From Bacteroidota bacterium (GTDB lineage: Bacteria; Bacteroidota; Bacteroidia; Chitinophagales; Chitinophagaceae): 33,261 nucleotides of DNA. Positions 17,889-25,737 of this stretch are shown here, piece after piece. The notes below the pieces were generated by a model. It saw only the letters and a program-made list of their open reading frames with translations, was not told the DNA's origin and did no database searches. Position numbers and translations under genes: made by a program. The stretch is taken from assembly GCA_013289175.1 (NCBI GenBank), contig JABDAN010000031.1, forward strand, positions 1 through 33,261, in the 5' to 3' direction. Position 1 is the first letter of the stretch; every line of letters begins with the position of its first letter.

Positions 17889-18530
17889 CTAAGGCCTATC
17901 GGAATCCTCACTTTTTTTGACTTGGTTTGGTCTTTGGCCGGCAGGGTTCGTTTGCATTTCCGGGCGTTTTTGTTCATAATTGCTCATTAGTAGCTTATAA
18001 ATAGAATCCTCCATCATTTTTTTAGACCTGGTTAACGAATCCCTCGAATTCCTATACACTAAAAAGCTTTTTGACTTCAATTTTTGATGTTTTGATATCG
18101 CCTGATTTTCCGGTATGTTGGATGGTAAGGTTACTGAATGATCATGCGGGAATTTTTCAATCCAGTGGATATCATCATATAAAATATTAATCCAGAAGGA
18201 CAATCCTAAAATAATGATCGTCATCGCGATACACAAAAGCATGGGTGTATCCAAGTAATGAATATGTTTAACTTTTGGGTTAAGTGGCTGTTTCAATTGG
18301 GCTAATAAACTATCTGTTGCCATTCTCTGCGAATAGATTTCTTTTTCCGGAAAAGAAATCTGTTCAGGAATCCCACGAACTTCCATGTGAACCATCCTAA
18401 TTTTTTCATTTACCTCTTTAAAAGAGGGCGAATAATTCGTTACGCCGTCTACCATTTTAGATAACTTTTCAGTGGTTTTATCTAGCGCCTCCAGTTTGTC
18501 AACAATAGCTTGCAGTAAAATGTCTTCCAT
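17889..18530 (-). CDS. Hypothetical single-pass membrane protein downstream of mobA
   Basis: This 213-residue protein has an N-terminal heptad-like helix (LLQAIVDKLEALDKTTEKLS), a polar middle region and one transmembrane helix at about residues 96-116 (PMLLCIAMTIIILGLSFWINI). A charged tail ends in PNQVKKSEDSDRP. No family is recognised. It starts 20 nt after the mobA stop on the same strand, so it is in the mob operon. A mobilisation accessory role at the membrane is possible but only inferred from position. Confidence 0.65.
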   Translation of the reverse strand: MEDILLQAIVDKLEALDKTTEKLSKMVDGVTNYSPSFKEVNEKIRMVHMEVRGIPEQISFPEKEIYSQRMATDSLLAQLKQPLNPKVKHIHYLDTPMLLCIAMTIIILGLSFWINILYDDIHWIEKFPHDHSVTLPSNIPENQAISKHQKLKSKSFLVYRNSRDSLTRSKKMMEDSIYKLLMSNYEQKRPEMQTNPAGQRPNQVKKSEDSDRP

Positions 18531-18550
18531 AATACTTTCGTCTTAATGGA

Positions 18551-19354
18551 TTAGCAATGATGCCCATATCCCTTAGATTTCCGCGGGGATTGTTCTTGCT
18601 TTAATGCCTGTTTTAATATCAGCTCCTGCTGTAGTTTTAGGATTCGTTCGAGTTTAATATAAGAATACTGCCGGTCCACCTGACTGGCTTTATAAGAGTA
18701 CTTCTCCATTTTGAAACTGATGCCCTGTATTTCTTGTGTATGCCCCTTATACTTATAAACCGTTTCTATACCTTGATTGAGTAATTTTTCTTTAAGCTGC
18801 ACCAGATCCCTGCAACCAGGAAGTGCATGTTGGATCCTTTGATAAATCCTATATTTTGTAGCTTCATATTCACTCAAAGCATCCAAGTTGGTTAATTCCA
18901 ATTTCTTGTTCAAGGCTTGTTTCAGATCATGTTTAATGGTCAACTCCTGGGAGACTCGCCGGGCTCTGGCGCCCAGCCAACTGTCGGAAATAGATTCCCC
19001 TTTGTTGTTTACCATATTTGCGATCACATGGAGATGCAGGTGTTTTTTATCAGTATGCTTAGTGATCGAATACTGGGTGTTCCGAATGCCGGATTTTTCC
19101 AGGTAAGCTTTTGCGATCTCCACCATTGTTTGATCCGACGGGTTTTCGCCTGGATAAAAACTTAAGATTCCATGGAATACTGCTTTCTCTTTTCCAGGTC
19201 TCATTCCCTTCTGCATGTCAAAATCATCAGCCATCAATTTATGGCTATGGCCCCGGACTCCTTCGGTGGCCAGAACCACTGACCTGATAATATCCTGGCA
19301 CACGTATCGGCAACATCCATGAAAAGATTTTCCACTAATTACTTTGCTTACCAT
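18551..19354 (-). CDS. mobA: MobA relaxase (MOB-P type)
   Basis: Relaxases nick the transfer origin and stay covalently bound to DNA. The 267-residue protein begins MVSKVISGKSFHGCCRYV, with Y17 a candidate nicking tyrosine. It has the metal-binding His cluster H100, H105, H107 and H109 in KHTDKKHLHLHVIAN, with N113 after it. EGVRG near residue 31 also fits Bacteroidota MobA proteins. It is short for a relaxase but contains the whole catalytic part; the Lys/Gln-rich C-terminus may contact DNA or MobC. Its start overlaps mobC by 20 nt. Confidence 0.88.
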   Translation of the reverse strand: MVSKVISGKSFHGCCRYVCQDIIRSVVLATEGVRGHSHKLMADDFDMQKGMRPGKEKAVFHGILSFYPGENPSDQTMVEIAKAYLEKSGIRNTQYSITKHTDKKHLHLHVIANMVNNKGESISDSWLGARARRVSQELTIKHDLKQALNKKLELTNLDALSEYEATKYRIYQRIQHALPGCRDLVQLKEKLLNQGIETVYKYKGHTQEIQGISFKMEKYSYKASQVDRQYSYIKLERILKLQQELILKQALKQEQSPRKSKGYGHHC

Positions 19355-19706
19355 TTTTCAACTCTTTTAACAGACCATCAATCTTATTCCTCAACTCTTC
19401 GAAATGCAGGACAATCCTTAAAAAGCCATACTGGTTTGCGAGCTTGGTTAACTGATTTAAATTATTTGCCATTCCAACCAACTGTCTGACAAATTGCCTG
19501 TCTTCTTCAGTAATTCCAGCTTTTATAGTGCAAGCAAACGCCGCCTGGCGGATATATTCCGAAGGTTTAAGTCCAGCTCTGCCGGCCTTTTGTTTGACGA
19601 CAAAGTGTTCAATCTTACTAAATCTGGTTCCCACCGTAATTTCCTTTTTGACTGCCTTTAGGGGTCTTCCTGGTGGAAGTTTTTTTCGGCGGATATGCTT
19701 TTCCAT
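19335..19706 (-). CDS. mobC: MobC relaxosome accessory protein
   Basis: This basic 123-residue protein fits the MobC relaxosome family. It has an N-terminal Lys/Arg-rich segment (RRKKLPPGRPLKAVKKEI), a ribbon-helix-helix-like part (TRFSKIEHFVVKQKAGRAGL, KPSEYIRQAAF) and the conserved LVGMANNLNQLTKLANQ helix. It is expected to bind oriT and help MobA open the strands. It is the first gene of the leftward mob operon. Upstream is a noncoding region with a long hairpin. Confidence 0.9.
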   Translation of the reverse strand: MEKHIRRKKLPPGRPLKAVKKEITVGTRFSKIEHFVVKQKAGRAGLKPSEYIRQAAFACTIKAGITEEDRQFVRQLVGMANNLNQLTKLANQYGFLRIVLHFEELRNKIDGLLKELKNGKQSN

Positions 19707-20128
19707 AATATCGTTAGAGAATTATTTAGAATCTTTTGCGACCAACGGGAGTAAAAGCGAGCGAAGGGTTATTGTGAAACAATAACACCGCTCGCTTTTA
19801 ATAGAAATATGTCTCAAGGTCTCAATCCCTGTTCTTACAAGATCATTTTTGCGGGTGAAAATAAAATTCAAAACGCTTTTAAATCAACCATAGAAATAAT
19901 CTGGTCGAAGTGGCTTTCTGGTTACTAAATTGCTTTAACGGTTGAATTCAGTTTAGACGCAAATATCCATGAGGTAAATATCAAAAGGTCGGACAATCAA
20001 CGATTATTTCTCAGATGGCTACCGAATAAGAAAGAGAGTTTATACAAAAAGTCTTACCTGATTATTTGTCAGTCTTTTAATTAATTTTATTAATAAGTAT
20101 TGTCAACACCCGATTAATAATCCTTGGT
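19707..20128. other. Noncoding region upstream of mobC, probable oriT/regulatory region
   Basis: No convincing gene lies in these 422 bp. The region contains the hairpin at 19752-19800. It also contains a segment (19899-19996) sharing the blocks ATCTGGTCGA, GTTGAAT, TATCAAAA and CGGACAA, in the same order, with 13814-13883 in the middle element. Its location before mobC is where Bacteroidota mobilisable elements usually hold oriT and the mob promoter. Confidence 0.5.
19752..19800. repeat. Long inverted repeat (candidate oriT hairpin or terminator)
   Basis: The outer arms TAAAAGCGAGCG (19752-19763) and CGCTCGCTTTTA (19789-19800) pair over 12 bp. The inner arms GTTATTGT (19768-19775) and ACAATAAC (19779-19786) pair over 8 bp with a GAA loop; the small internal loop is AAGG/AC. 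The structure has T-runs on both outer sides, so a bidirectional terminator is the main alternative to an oriT element. The mobC start is 46 nt to the left. Confidence 0.7.
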
Positions 20129-20467
20129 TTATGCCGTAGTTCTCCGGTAAAGTTTTTTTGATTCTAACATTTGCTGAATATCTTCAGCATCATGATAAAT
20201 CACTCCTCCAACACGGGTAAATGGTAAGGTTCCTTTTGTCCGAAGTGTTTGCAGTGTTCCCGGAGAGATATTAAGCAATTTTCGAACATCTTTAGACTTG
20301 AGCCATTTTTTAACAGGTTGGCCGGTTTGTTCTTTGAGAAGTGTTTTAATTTCGAATACCAGCTGTCTTTTGAAATCCGTCAGGTCTTCGAGGGTGAGTA
20401 ATTGATCCCTATAAAGGCGAGGTCTTTCAAATAATTGTCCTTTTGTTGCGCTCTTCACATTTTCCAT
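20129..20467 (-). CDS. Helix-turn-helix DNA-binding protein (excisionase-like)
   Basis: The start at ATG 20467 (MENVKSATKGQLF) is preferred to one three codons upstream. The C-terminal half is a helix-turn-helix domain of the excisionase/MerR-like type (HTH_17): WLKSKDVRKLLNISPGTLQTL, then RTKGTLPFTRVGGVIYHDAEDIQQML, including the wing. The N-terminal helix is amphipathic and may dimerise. Between an integrase and mob genes, such proteins usually control excision or mob/integrase expression. Confidence 0.82.
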   Translation of the reverse strand: MENVKSATKGQLFERPRLYRDQLLTLEDLTDFKRQLVFEIKTLLKEQTGQPVKKWLKSKDVRKLLNISPGTLQTLRTKGTLPFTRVGGVIYHDAEDIQQMLESKKLYRRTTA

Positions 20468-20668
20468 AACACACAATTTTTAAATTTATTTGTCAAATTA
20501 TATACTAAGTTTATTCAAAAAAAAATTCACGGAAGTTGTCGTTTTAGTGCAAATTAAATTAAAATTTATTTTGAAAATGATCCTGATCAAATTTTGAACA
20601 GGACCAGTTGGTAAACCTTGAACGTTTGTAAAAAACTTCCTTATAGTTCTTGTTACACTCGTTTAAAC

Positions 20669-21931
20669 TTATTGGCGTACAATCATCAGTTTTGCCTTAT
20701 TTCTCTCGGCTTCAAGTCTATTCTGAAGAAGTTCCATATCCAGGCCTATTTTAGTTTGCGAAATCCGGGCATAAATCATCGTTGTACTTAGTTTGGTATG
20801 TCCGAGCATTTTACTTATGGTTTCAATTGGGACGCCGTTCATTAGGGTTACAGTAGTTGCAAAAGTGTGTCTGGCTAGGTGAAAAGTAAGATGCTTTTTA
20901 ATTCCACAGATTTCTGCTATTACTTTAAGACCACGGTTCATTTCCTGGTTGCTAACCAGAGGAAATACTCTTTCTTTGACTATTGCGCGTTTATCGTTAC
21001 TGTACTTATCCAAAACATTTATCGCATCATCTAACAAAGGAATATTGACGACGACTCCTGATTTTTCCCTGGCTGTTTTAATCCATTTTACTCCGTTGAC
21101 GCTGGTGACAATTTCATTGGGTTTAAGTTCAATTAGATCAATATAAGCCAAACCCGTATAACAACTAAATACGAATAAGTCACGAATCAACTGAAGAGTA
21201 GGATTTTCTAAGTCGTGAGTTTTGATAACAGTTAATTGGATTTCATTTAAACATTCCCTTTCTTGTCTGTCAAATTTCAATTTAAAATTGGAAAAGGGAT
21301 TTTTATCCAACCATTCATTTTTTACGGCCCAATTAACCATTTTCTTTAGCCGTTCCATATGTTTCATAGTTCCATTATTAGCACACGGGTCATTTTCTTT
21401 GATGGAGTTACTCCTGACATAGAATTCAAAACCTGAAATAAACTCATAATTTAGCTTTGAAAGGAAAATGTCATCACTTCTGAATTTATGGGGAATAAAG
21501 GCTTTTAGGTACTTTTCTGTTGTGGAATAATTCTTCATTGTGCCATGCTTGAGGATCTTTTGCATCATCAGGTTGTGCTCTGCAACGACCCATAGCAATG
21601 TATACTTCCGCTTATTTTCATTGATGCCTAAGTAAGCATCCTTAACAGACTCAGCGGTCAAAAGGGCGTCGGTGATGTGTAACGCACGATACTGCTTTAC
21701 CAATTTCCCCCTTACTTCTTCCAAGTAGCTGTTCAATAATTTCAACTCCTCATTCCCTGTTTTTGCAGCACCTCTGACAGAATTCCAATCCTCTTTGCGG
21801 ATGTGGCACTTTAATGCCAGCTCGCATTTTGTCTTGTTCACCGAAATCCTTGCATAAATGGGAGACTTGCCTTTAACGGAACGGCCTACACGCAAAATAA
21901 AGTGAAGACCAAAAGTGTTTTCATTTCTCAT
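20669..21931 (-). CDS. Tyrosine recombinase/integrase of the island
   Basis: This 420-residue site-specific recombinase has an N-terminal arm-binding domain (residues 5-95), a SAM-like core-binding domain (about 110-210) and the catalytic domain. Catalytic residues visible are K290, H351 and R354 in HLARHTF, H378 in LGHTKLS and Y387 in MIYARIS. The first conserved Arg is replaced: the motif reads TGLAYIDL (A262 where TGLRxxEL is usual), a variation known from Bacteroidota integrases such as IntDOT. It reads away from the tRNA-Pro attachment site 288 nt to its right, and presumably recombines the repeats listed here. Confidence 0.93.
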   Translation of the reverse strand: MRNENTFGLHFILRVGRSVKGKSPIYARISVNKTKCELALKCHIRKEDWNSVRGAAKTGNEELKLLNSYLEEVRGKLVKQYRALHITDALLTAESVKDAYLGINENKRKYTLLWVVAEHNLMMQKILKHGTMKNYSTTEKYLKAFIPHKFRSDDIFLSKLNYEFISGFEFYVRSNSIKENDPCANNGTMKHMERLKKMVNWAVKNEWLDKNPFSNFKLKFDRQERECLNEIQLTVIKTHDLENPTLQLIRDLFVFSCYTGLAYIDLIELKPNEIVTSVNGVKWIKTAREKSGVVVNIPLLDDAINVLDKYSNDKRAIVKERVFPLVSNQEMNRGLKVIAEICGIKKHLTFHLARHTFATTVTLMNGVPIETISKMLGHTKLSTTMIYARISQTKIGLDMELLQNRLEAERNKAKLMIVRQ

Positions 21932-22097
21932 TGCTTTTCATTTAAATCGTGATGTAATCATTTGACACAATTCTGTTCACCTCGAAACACGAAAAATGAA
22001 CCCAGAACTCATCGAAACAGATCAATTTAAATTGTTGTAATTAATTGACCATTATAAGGTTAAGTCGAATTTAAGAACAAATGTAAATTCTAAATTC

Positions 22098-22230
22098 TGT
22101 TCACCTTATTGTTCACACGAGAATTGATCTTTTTTGCAATAATTTGATATGGGAAAAATTAAAAAGCCCGTAAACACTGAGTTTTACGGGCCATTGGCGT
22201 TGTTTGCAACGCGAATTGTCGGGACGACTG
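22098..22230. repeat. Element right end / attachment site in tRNA-Pro
   Basis: This is the partner of 13536-13670. It starts with paired TGTTCAC motifs (22098-22105 and 22110-22117, 12 bp apart), continues through the terminator hairpin, and reaches TCGGGACGACTG at 22219-22230 inside the tRNA. A further TGTTCACC lies at 21974-21981, closer to the integrase. The tRNA is intact, so integration restored its 3' end. Confidence 0.75.
22156..22191 (-). terminator. Rho-independent terminator of tRNA-Pro
   Basis: GCCCGTAAA (22166-22174) pairs with TTTACGGGC (22183-22191). On the minus strand the stem is followed by TTTTTAATTTTT. It lies 28 nt beyond the tRNA 3' end. Confidence 0.8.
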
Positions 22231-22292
22231 GATTCGAACCAGCGGCCTCTTGCACCCCATGCAAACGCGCTACCGGGCTGCGCTACGTCCCG
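22219..22292 (-). tRNA. tRNA-Pro (anticodon GGG)
   Basis: The 74-nt gene has acceptor stem CGGGACG/CGTCCCG, discriminator A and a D arm with AGCGCAGCCCGGTAGCGC. The anticodon stem TTTGC/GCAAG encloses loop ATGGGGT, giving anticodon GGG (reads CCC/CCU), and the T loop is TTCGAAT. C at position 1 is typical of tRNA-Pro. CCA is not encoded. Its 3' end serves as the island integration site. Confidence 0.93.
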
Positions 22293-22429
22293 AACTCTTC
22301 TTTCAACCACTTCAGACGGGTTACCAGTTACCCAGATTCCTGCCTTAGAGGGCTGCAAATCTAAGATAAAAAGGCAATGGGCGAAAATGAATTCAAACTG
22401 AAACCGTATCTTCGCATAATTCCTTATAG

Positions 22430-23707
22430 ATGAAGCTGCTAATCAAACAGGCTTGCATTACTGACCCCCTCTCTTCCCACCACGGAACCATTCAGGATAT
22501 TTTGATAGAAAAAGGCATCATTCGGGAAATTGCACCCTCTATCGACGAAAAAACAGACCAAATCATCGAGGAACAGGACCTGCAGGTGAGTCCGGGGTGG
22601 GTCGATATTTTCTCTAACTTTTCAGATCCCGGCTTTGAATTTAAGGAAACCCTGGAGACAGGTTCGGCAGCAGCGGCAGCCGGTGGGTTCACGGACGTTT
22701 TTCTGATCCCCGATACTCAGCCCGTGACCGACAATAAATCCCAGGTTGAATTTATTCAGCACAGAAGTGGAAGCCTTCCGGTAACCATCCATGCCATCGG
22801 AGCCATTACCAAAAACCTGGACGGACGACATTTGGCAGAGATGTACGACATGAAAAACAGTGGCGCCGTGGCCTTTTCTGATGGGCTGCATCCTGTACAA
22901 TCCTCCGGTGTCCTGGTCAAAGCCTTGCAATATGTCAAAGCATTCCAGGGAGTGGTTATCCAGATCCCGGACGATACCAGTATTTCGCCCAGCGGTCTGA
23001 TCCACGAAGGCATTATTTCAACGCAACTGGGATTGCCGGGCAAACCCATGATGTCCGAAGAGCTCATCATCGCCCGGGACATAAAACTGGCCAGGTATAC
23101 GGGATCGCGGATTCATTTTACGGGAGTGACTTCACCCAAATCACTGGATTATATCCGTCGAGGGAAGGAATCCGGAACCGATATCAGCTGCTCGGTTACC
23201 CCCTACCATCTTTTCTTCAGCGACAAAGACCTCGTGGATTATGATACCAATCTAAAAGTCTACCCACCTTTGCGACCTCCTTCCGTTATCCAGCAACTCA
23301 AACAGGCGGTCTTGGACGGAACCATCGATTGTATTGCCTCCCATCACCTGCCTCATGAATACGACAGCAAGATACTGGAATTTGAAAATGCGAAATACGG
23401 GATGACGGGACTGGAAACGGCTTATCCGGTCATTCAAACCCTGTTTCCGGATTTAAGCGCAGAAAAGATCTATGCCTTGTTCGGTGGGAACGCCCGGAAA
23501 ATCTTCAACCTGCCATCCTCCACCATAGAAAAGGGCCAGCCCGGCAACATGACCCTGTTTAATGTATCTAAAAAATGGACATTTGATCTAAATAAAACAG
23601 CTTCTAAATCCAAAAATTCACCTTTTCATGGCAAGAACTTTACTGGAAAGGTGATTGCTACCGTAACAAAAGGACATTTACATTTGACTCATTTATCAAC
23701 TAACTAA
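22430..23707 (+). CDS. Dihydroorotase homologue lacking metal ligands (pseudo-enzyme)
   Basis: This 425-residue amidohydrolase-fold protein is clearly related to dihydroorotase (DPGFEFKETLETGSAAAAAGG, GAVAFSDG, FGGNARKIF). The zinc ligands are absent. The HxH of the family reads F61-S-N63 (VDIFSNFSDPG), the TDHAPH motif near residue 303 reads SHHLPH, and the two His regions read VVIQIPDD and IHFTGVTS. Hydrolysis by the usual two-metal mechanism is therefore unlikely. Such degenerate homologues are common in Chitinophagales; in other bacteria inactive PyrC' proteins support aspartate transcarbamoylase assembly. Whether it has that or a new role is unknown. It heads a rightward cluster with DUF4199 and glycosyltransferase genes. 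Confidence 0.85.
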   Translation: MKLLIKQACITDPLSSHHGTIQDILIEKGIIREIAPSIDEKTDQIIEEQDLQVSPGWVDIFSNFSDPGFEFKETLETGSAAAAAGGFTDVFLIPDTQPVTDNKSQVEFIQHRSGSLPVTIHAIGAITKNLDGRHLAEMYDMKNSGAVAFSDGLHPVQSSGVLVKALQYVKAFQGVVIQIPDDTSISPSGLIHEGIISTQLGLPGKPMMSEELIIARDIKLARYTGSRIHFTGVTSPKSLDYIRRGKESGTDISCSVTPYHLFFSDKDLVDYDTNLKVYPPLRPPSVIQQLKQAVLDGTIDCIASHHLPHEYDSKILEFENAKYGMTGLETAYPVIQTLFPDLSAEKIYALFGGNARKIFNLPSSTIEKGQPGNMTLFNVSKKWTFDLNKTASKSKNSPFHGKNFTGKVIATVTKGHLHLTHLSTN

Positions 23708-23717
23708 AACAGCCTGT

Positions 23718-24251
23718 ATGAAAAAGAAATCTTCTGACTTTTTAACTAAAGGGCTCCTGTTAGCCCTCATCCTGATGGTTATAGACCTAATTGGAGGTTT
23801 TGCTCACCTTCGGTTCGAAACCTGGTTTAAATGGATCGGCACCATTGTCGAAGTCGTAGTCCTGATTGTTTTTTGCATCCAGTTCGGGAAACAAAAAACC
23901 GATGGAGTCAGTTTTGGAAATGTTTTTGGATACGGCTTCAAAGTATCCCTGGTTTTGGCCGTATTGATCATGATTTACTCCTTGATTTCCGTTTTTCTGA
24001 TATTCCCTGAATATGTGGATCAGCTCCTCCAGCAGACAAGGGCCGGCATGGAAGCAAAAGGCAATATGTCCGAAGATCAGATTGACCAGGGGATAGCCAT
24101 GACAAAGAAATTTATGACGCCGGTGCCGCTGGCCATCTTTGCCTTTTTGGGCACACTCATCGTAGGCATCATCGGATCGCTGTTGGGCGCCGCTTTCACG
24201 AAGAAAAGTGAAGCGACACCAACCATTTTCAAGGACAATCCACCCGCTTAG
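23718..24251 (+). CDS. DUF4199-like membrane protein
   Basis: This 177-residue protein has four transmembrane helices at about residues 12-29, 38-55, 72-95 and 135-160. A soluble loop between helices 3 and 4 (EYVDQLLQQTRAGMEAKGNMSEDQIDQ) has the FPEYVDQ..QMSEEQI-like pattern of DUF4199. It begins 10 nt after the dihydroorotase-like gene and is followed by a second DUF4199-like gene after 3 nt. The family often sits beside GT2 glycosyltransferases in Bacteroidota; no function is known. Confidence 0.8.
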   Translation: MKKKSSDFLTKGLLLALILMVIDLIGGFAHLRFETWFKWIGTIVEVVVLIVFCIQFGKQKTDGVSFGNVFGYGFKVSLVLAVLIMIYSLISVFLIFPEYVDQLLQQTRAGMEAKGNMSEDQIDQGIAMTKKFMTPVPLAIFAFLGTLIVGIIGSLLGAAFTKKSEATPTIFKDNPPA

Positions 24252-24254
24252 TCC

Positions 24255-24797
24255 ATGAATCCAATATCTAAATATACCGTCGGTGTCCGATTTGGGCTGA
24301 TTGCCGGATTCCTGTATGTTATTTTCCTGTTCTGTCGATTTAAATTTTTCAGCTACAATACAGACATATATTTTTTGTCCTCGCTGGTTTCTTATTTTCT
24401 GATCCTGCTGATTTTTTTGATGGCAGGAATTTTCAGAAAAGCTGAACTCGGCGGCTATGCGCAAGTCAGGGAAATATTTCAAACCATTTTTATTGCGATT
24501 CTCATTGCAGAAGCATTTTATGTAGTATTTGATCTGGTATATATGAAGTGGATTGATCCAGGTTTTGCAGAAAAATTTAAAAGCAATTCGCTTGCCTTTT
24601 TCCGGACCAATCCGAAATTTACGAACGAGGACATTAACCAGCGGATGGTGGGTGTCGATTCGCTCATCTATCAGATGAGACCCTCCGGATTGATAAAGGG
24701 TTATGGCACCGCCGTAGTAGTAGACAGCATATTCGGATTTCTATTCGCTTTCGTTGTTCGCAAACAAAAACCCAAATCAGCCGAATCCAAGATATAA
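24255..24797 (+). CDS. Second DUF4199-like membrane protein
   Basis: This 180-residue protein has four predicted helices (about residues 11-27, 41-57, 72-94 and 150-168) and the same layout as its upstream neighbour, with the soluble loop KWIDPGFAEKFKSNSLAFFR between helices 3 and 4. Sequence identity between the two is low, so this is an old duplication or two separate family members. The stop at 24797 is 1 nt before the GT2 start codon, pointing to one operon. Confidence 0.75.
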   Translation: MNPISKYTVGVRFGLIAGFLYVIFLFCRFKFFSYNTDIYFLSSLVSYFLILLIFLMAGIFRKAELGGYAQVREIFQTIFIAILIAEAFYVVFDLVYMKWIDPGFAEKFKSNSLAFFRTNPKFTNEDINQRMVGVDSLIYQMRPSGLIKGYGTAVVVDSIFGFLFAFVVRKQKPKSAESKI

Positions 24798-24798
24798 T

Positions 24799-25737
24799 AT
24801 GGACATATCCGTTATTGTTCCTTTGTTGAATGAAGAGGAGTCGCTTCCCGAACTGACTGCCTGGATTGACCGGGTGATGAAAGCCAATTCATTTTCTTAT
24901 GAGATAATCCTGGTGGATGATGGCAGTACGGATTCATCCTGGGAGGTCATTGAAAAGCTCCATCATCAAAACGACTGCATCAAAGGAATCCGTTTTCAGA
25001 GAAATTATGGGAAATCGGCAGCCCTGAATGAGGGATTCAAAACCTGTCAGGGAAAAGTGGTTATCACCATGGATGCGGATTTGCAGGACAGTCCCGATGA
25101 GATCCCCGCCCTTTACCAAATGATAACCCAAGGAGGTTACGATCTGGTCAGTGGATGGAAGAAGGTTCGCCATGACCCCATATCCAAAACCATCCCTTCC
25201 CGGTTTTTTAACTGGGTTACCTCCAAAGTTTCTAAAATTAAATTGCACGATTTCAACTGTGGACTGAAAGCCTATCGCAATAAAGTAGTAAAGGGTATTG
25301 AAGTATATGGTGAAATGCACCGGTATATCCCCCTGATCGCCAAATGGTCAGGATTTACAACGATTGGTGAAAAAGTGGTCGAACACCACGCCCGCAAATA
25401 CGGGGTTTCAAAATTTGGTGTCGGACGCCTGATCACGGGCGGTCTGGACCTGGCCTCCATCTTGTTCGTCGGAAAATATGGCAAAAGACCCATGCACTTG
25501 TTTGGTTCCTGGGGCAGCCTTTTTTTCCTGCTCGGTTTTATTGTTTCCATATACCTGGCTATTTCAAAAATCTTTTTCGATAAGACGGGATTTACCCAAA
25601 GACCCTTGTTTTTTGTTGCCTTGTTGTTCATGATTTTAGGTACCCAACTTTTTGTGACCGGTTTTTTAGCAGAGATGATTTCCAGGAATTCTCCCAATCG
25701 CAACAGTTACCTGGTTGAAAAGAGAACGGGGTTATGA
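24799..25737 (+). CDS. GT2 polyprenyl-phosphate glycosyltransferase (DPM1/GtrB-like)
   Basis: The start at ATG 24799 (MDISVIVPLLNEEESLPEL) is the normal GT2 beginning. Nucleotide-sugar motifs are DDGSTD (40-45) and the metal-binding MDADLQD (91-97). Two C-terminal transmembrane helices (about 234-256 and 269-292) anchor it to the inner membrane, as in GtrB/ArnC-type enzymes that put a sugar on undecaprenyl or dolichyl phosphate. The 312-residue length fits. It overlaps the next gene by 4 nt (ATGA), so translation is coupled with the GT4 gene. The substrate sugar cannot be read from sequence. Confidence 0.9.
   Translation: MDISVIVPLLNEEESLPELTAWIDRVMKANSFSYEIILVDDGSTDSSWEVIEKLHHQNDCIKGIRFQRNYGKSAALNEGFKTCQGKVVITMDADLQDSPDEIPALYQMITQGGYDLVSGWKKVRHDPISKTIPSRFFNWVTSKVSKIKLHDFNCGLKAYRNKVVKGIEVYGEMHRYIPLIAKWSGFTTIGEKVVEHHARKYGVSKFGVGRLITGGLDLASILFVGKYGKRPMHLFGSWGSLFFLLGFIVSIYLAISKIFFDKTGFTQRPLFFVALLFMILGTQLFVTGFLAEMISRNSPNRNSYLVEKRTGL

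Larger units (their letters stand above)
13536..22230. mobile_element. Composite mobilisable island at tRNA-Pro (tandem elements)
   Basis: The island is bounded by direct repeats containing the tRNA-Pro 3' end (13536-13670 and 22098-22230). The right part (about 16349-22218) holds integrase, HTH protein, mobC, mobA, a membrane protein and a toxin-antitoxin pair. The middle part (about 13665-16348) has its own left end but carries only an AraC regulator and a serine hydrolase. It encodes no conjugation machinery, so transfer would need a helper element. The primase at 12499-13416 may belong to a further remnant. Boundaries are inferred from repeat alignment by eye. Confidence 0.75.

Noticed and set aside
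22166..22191. Riboswitch or small RNA at the tRNA-Pro hairpin
   Set aside because: The stem followed by a T-run directly after the tRNA is fully explained as its terminator.
23787..24482. 231-codon minus-strand frame under the DUF4199 genes
   Set aside because: It is antisense to two clear membrane proteins, and its composition (Gln, His, Asn-rich) is that of a shadow frame.
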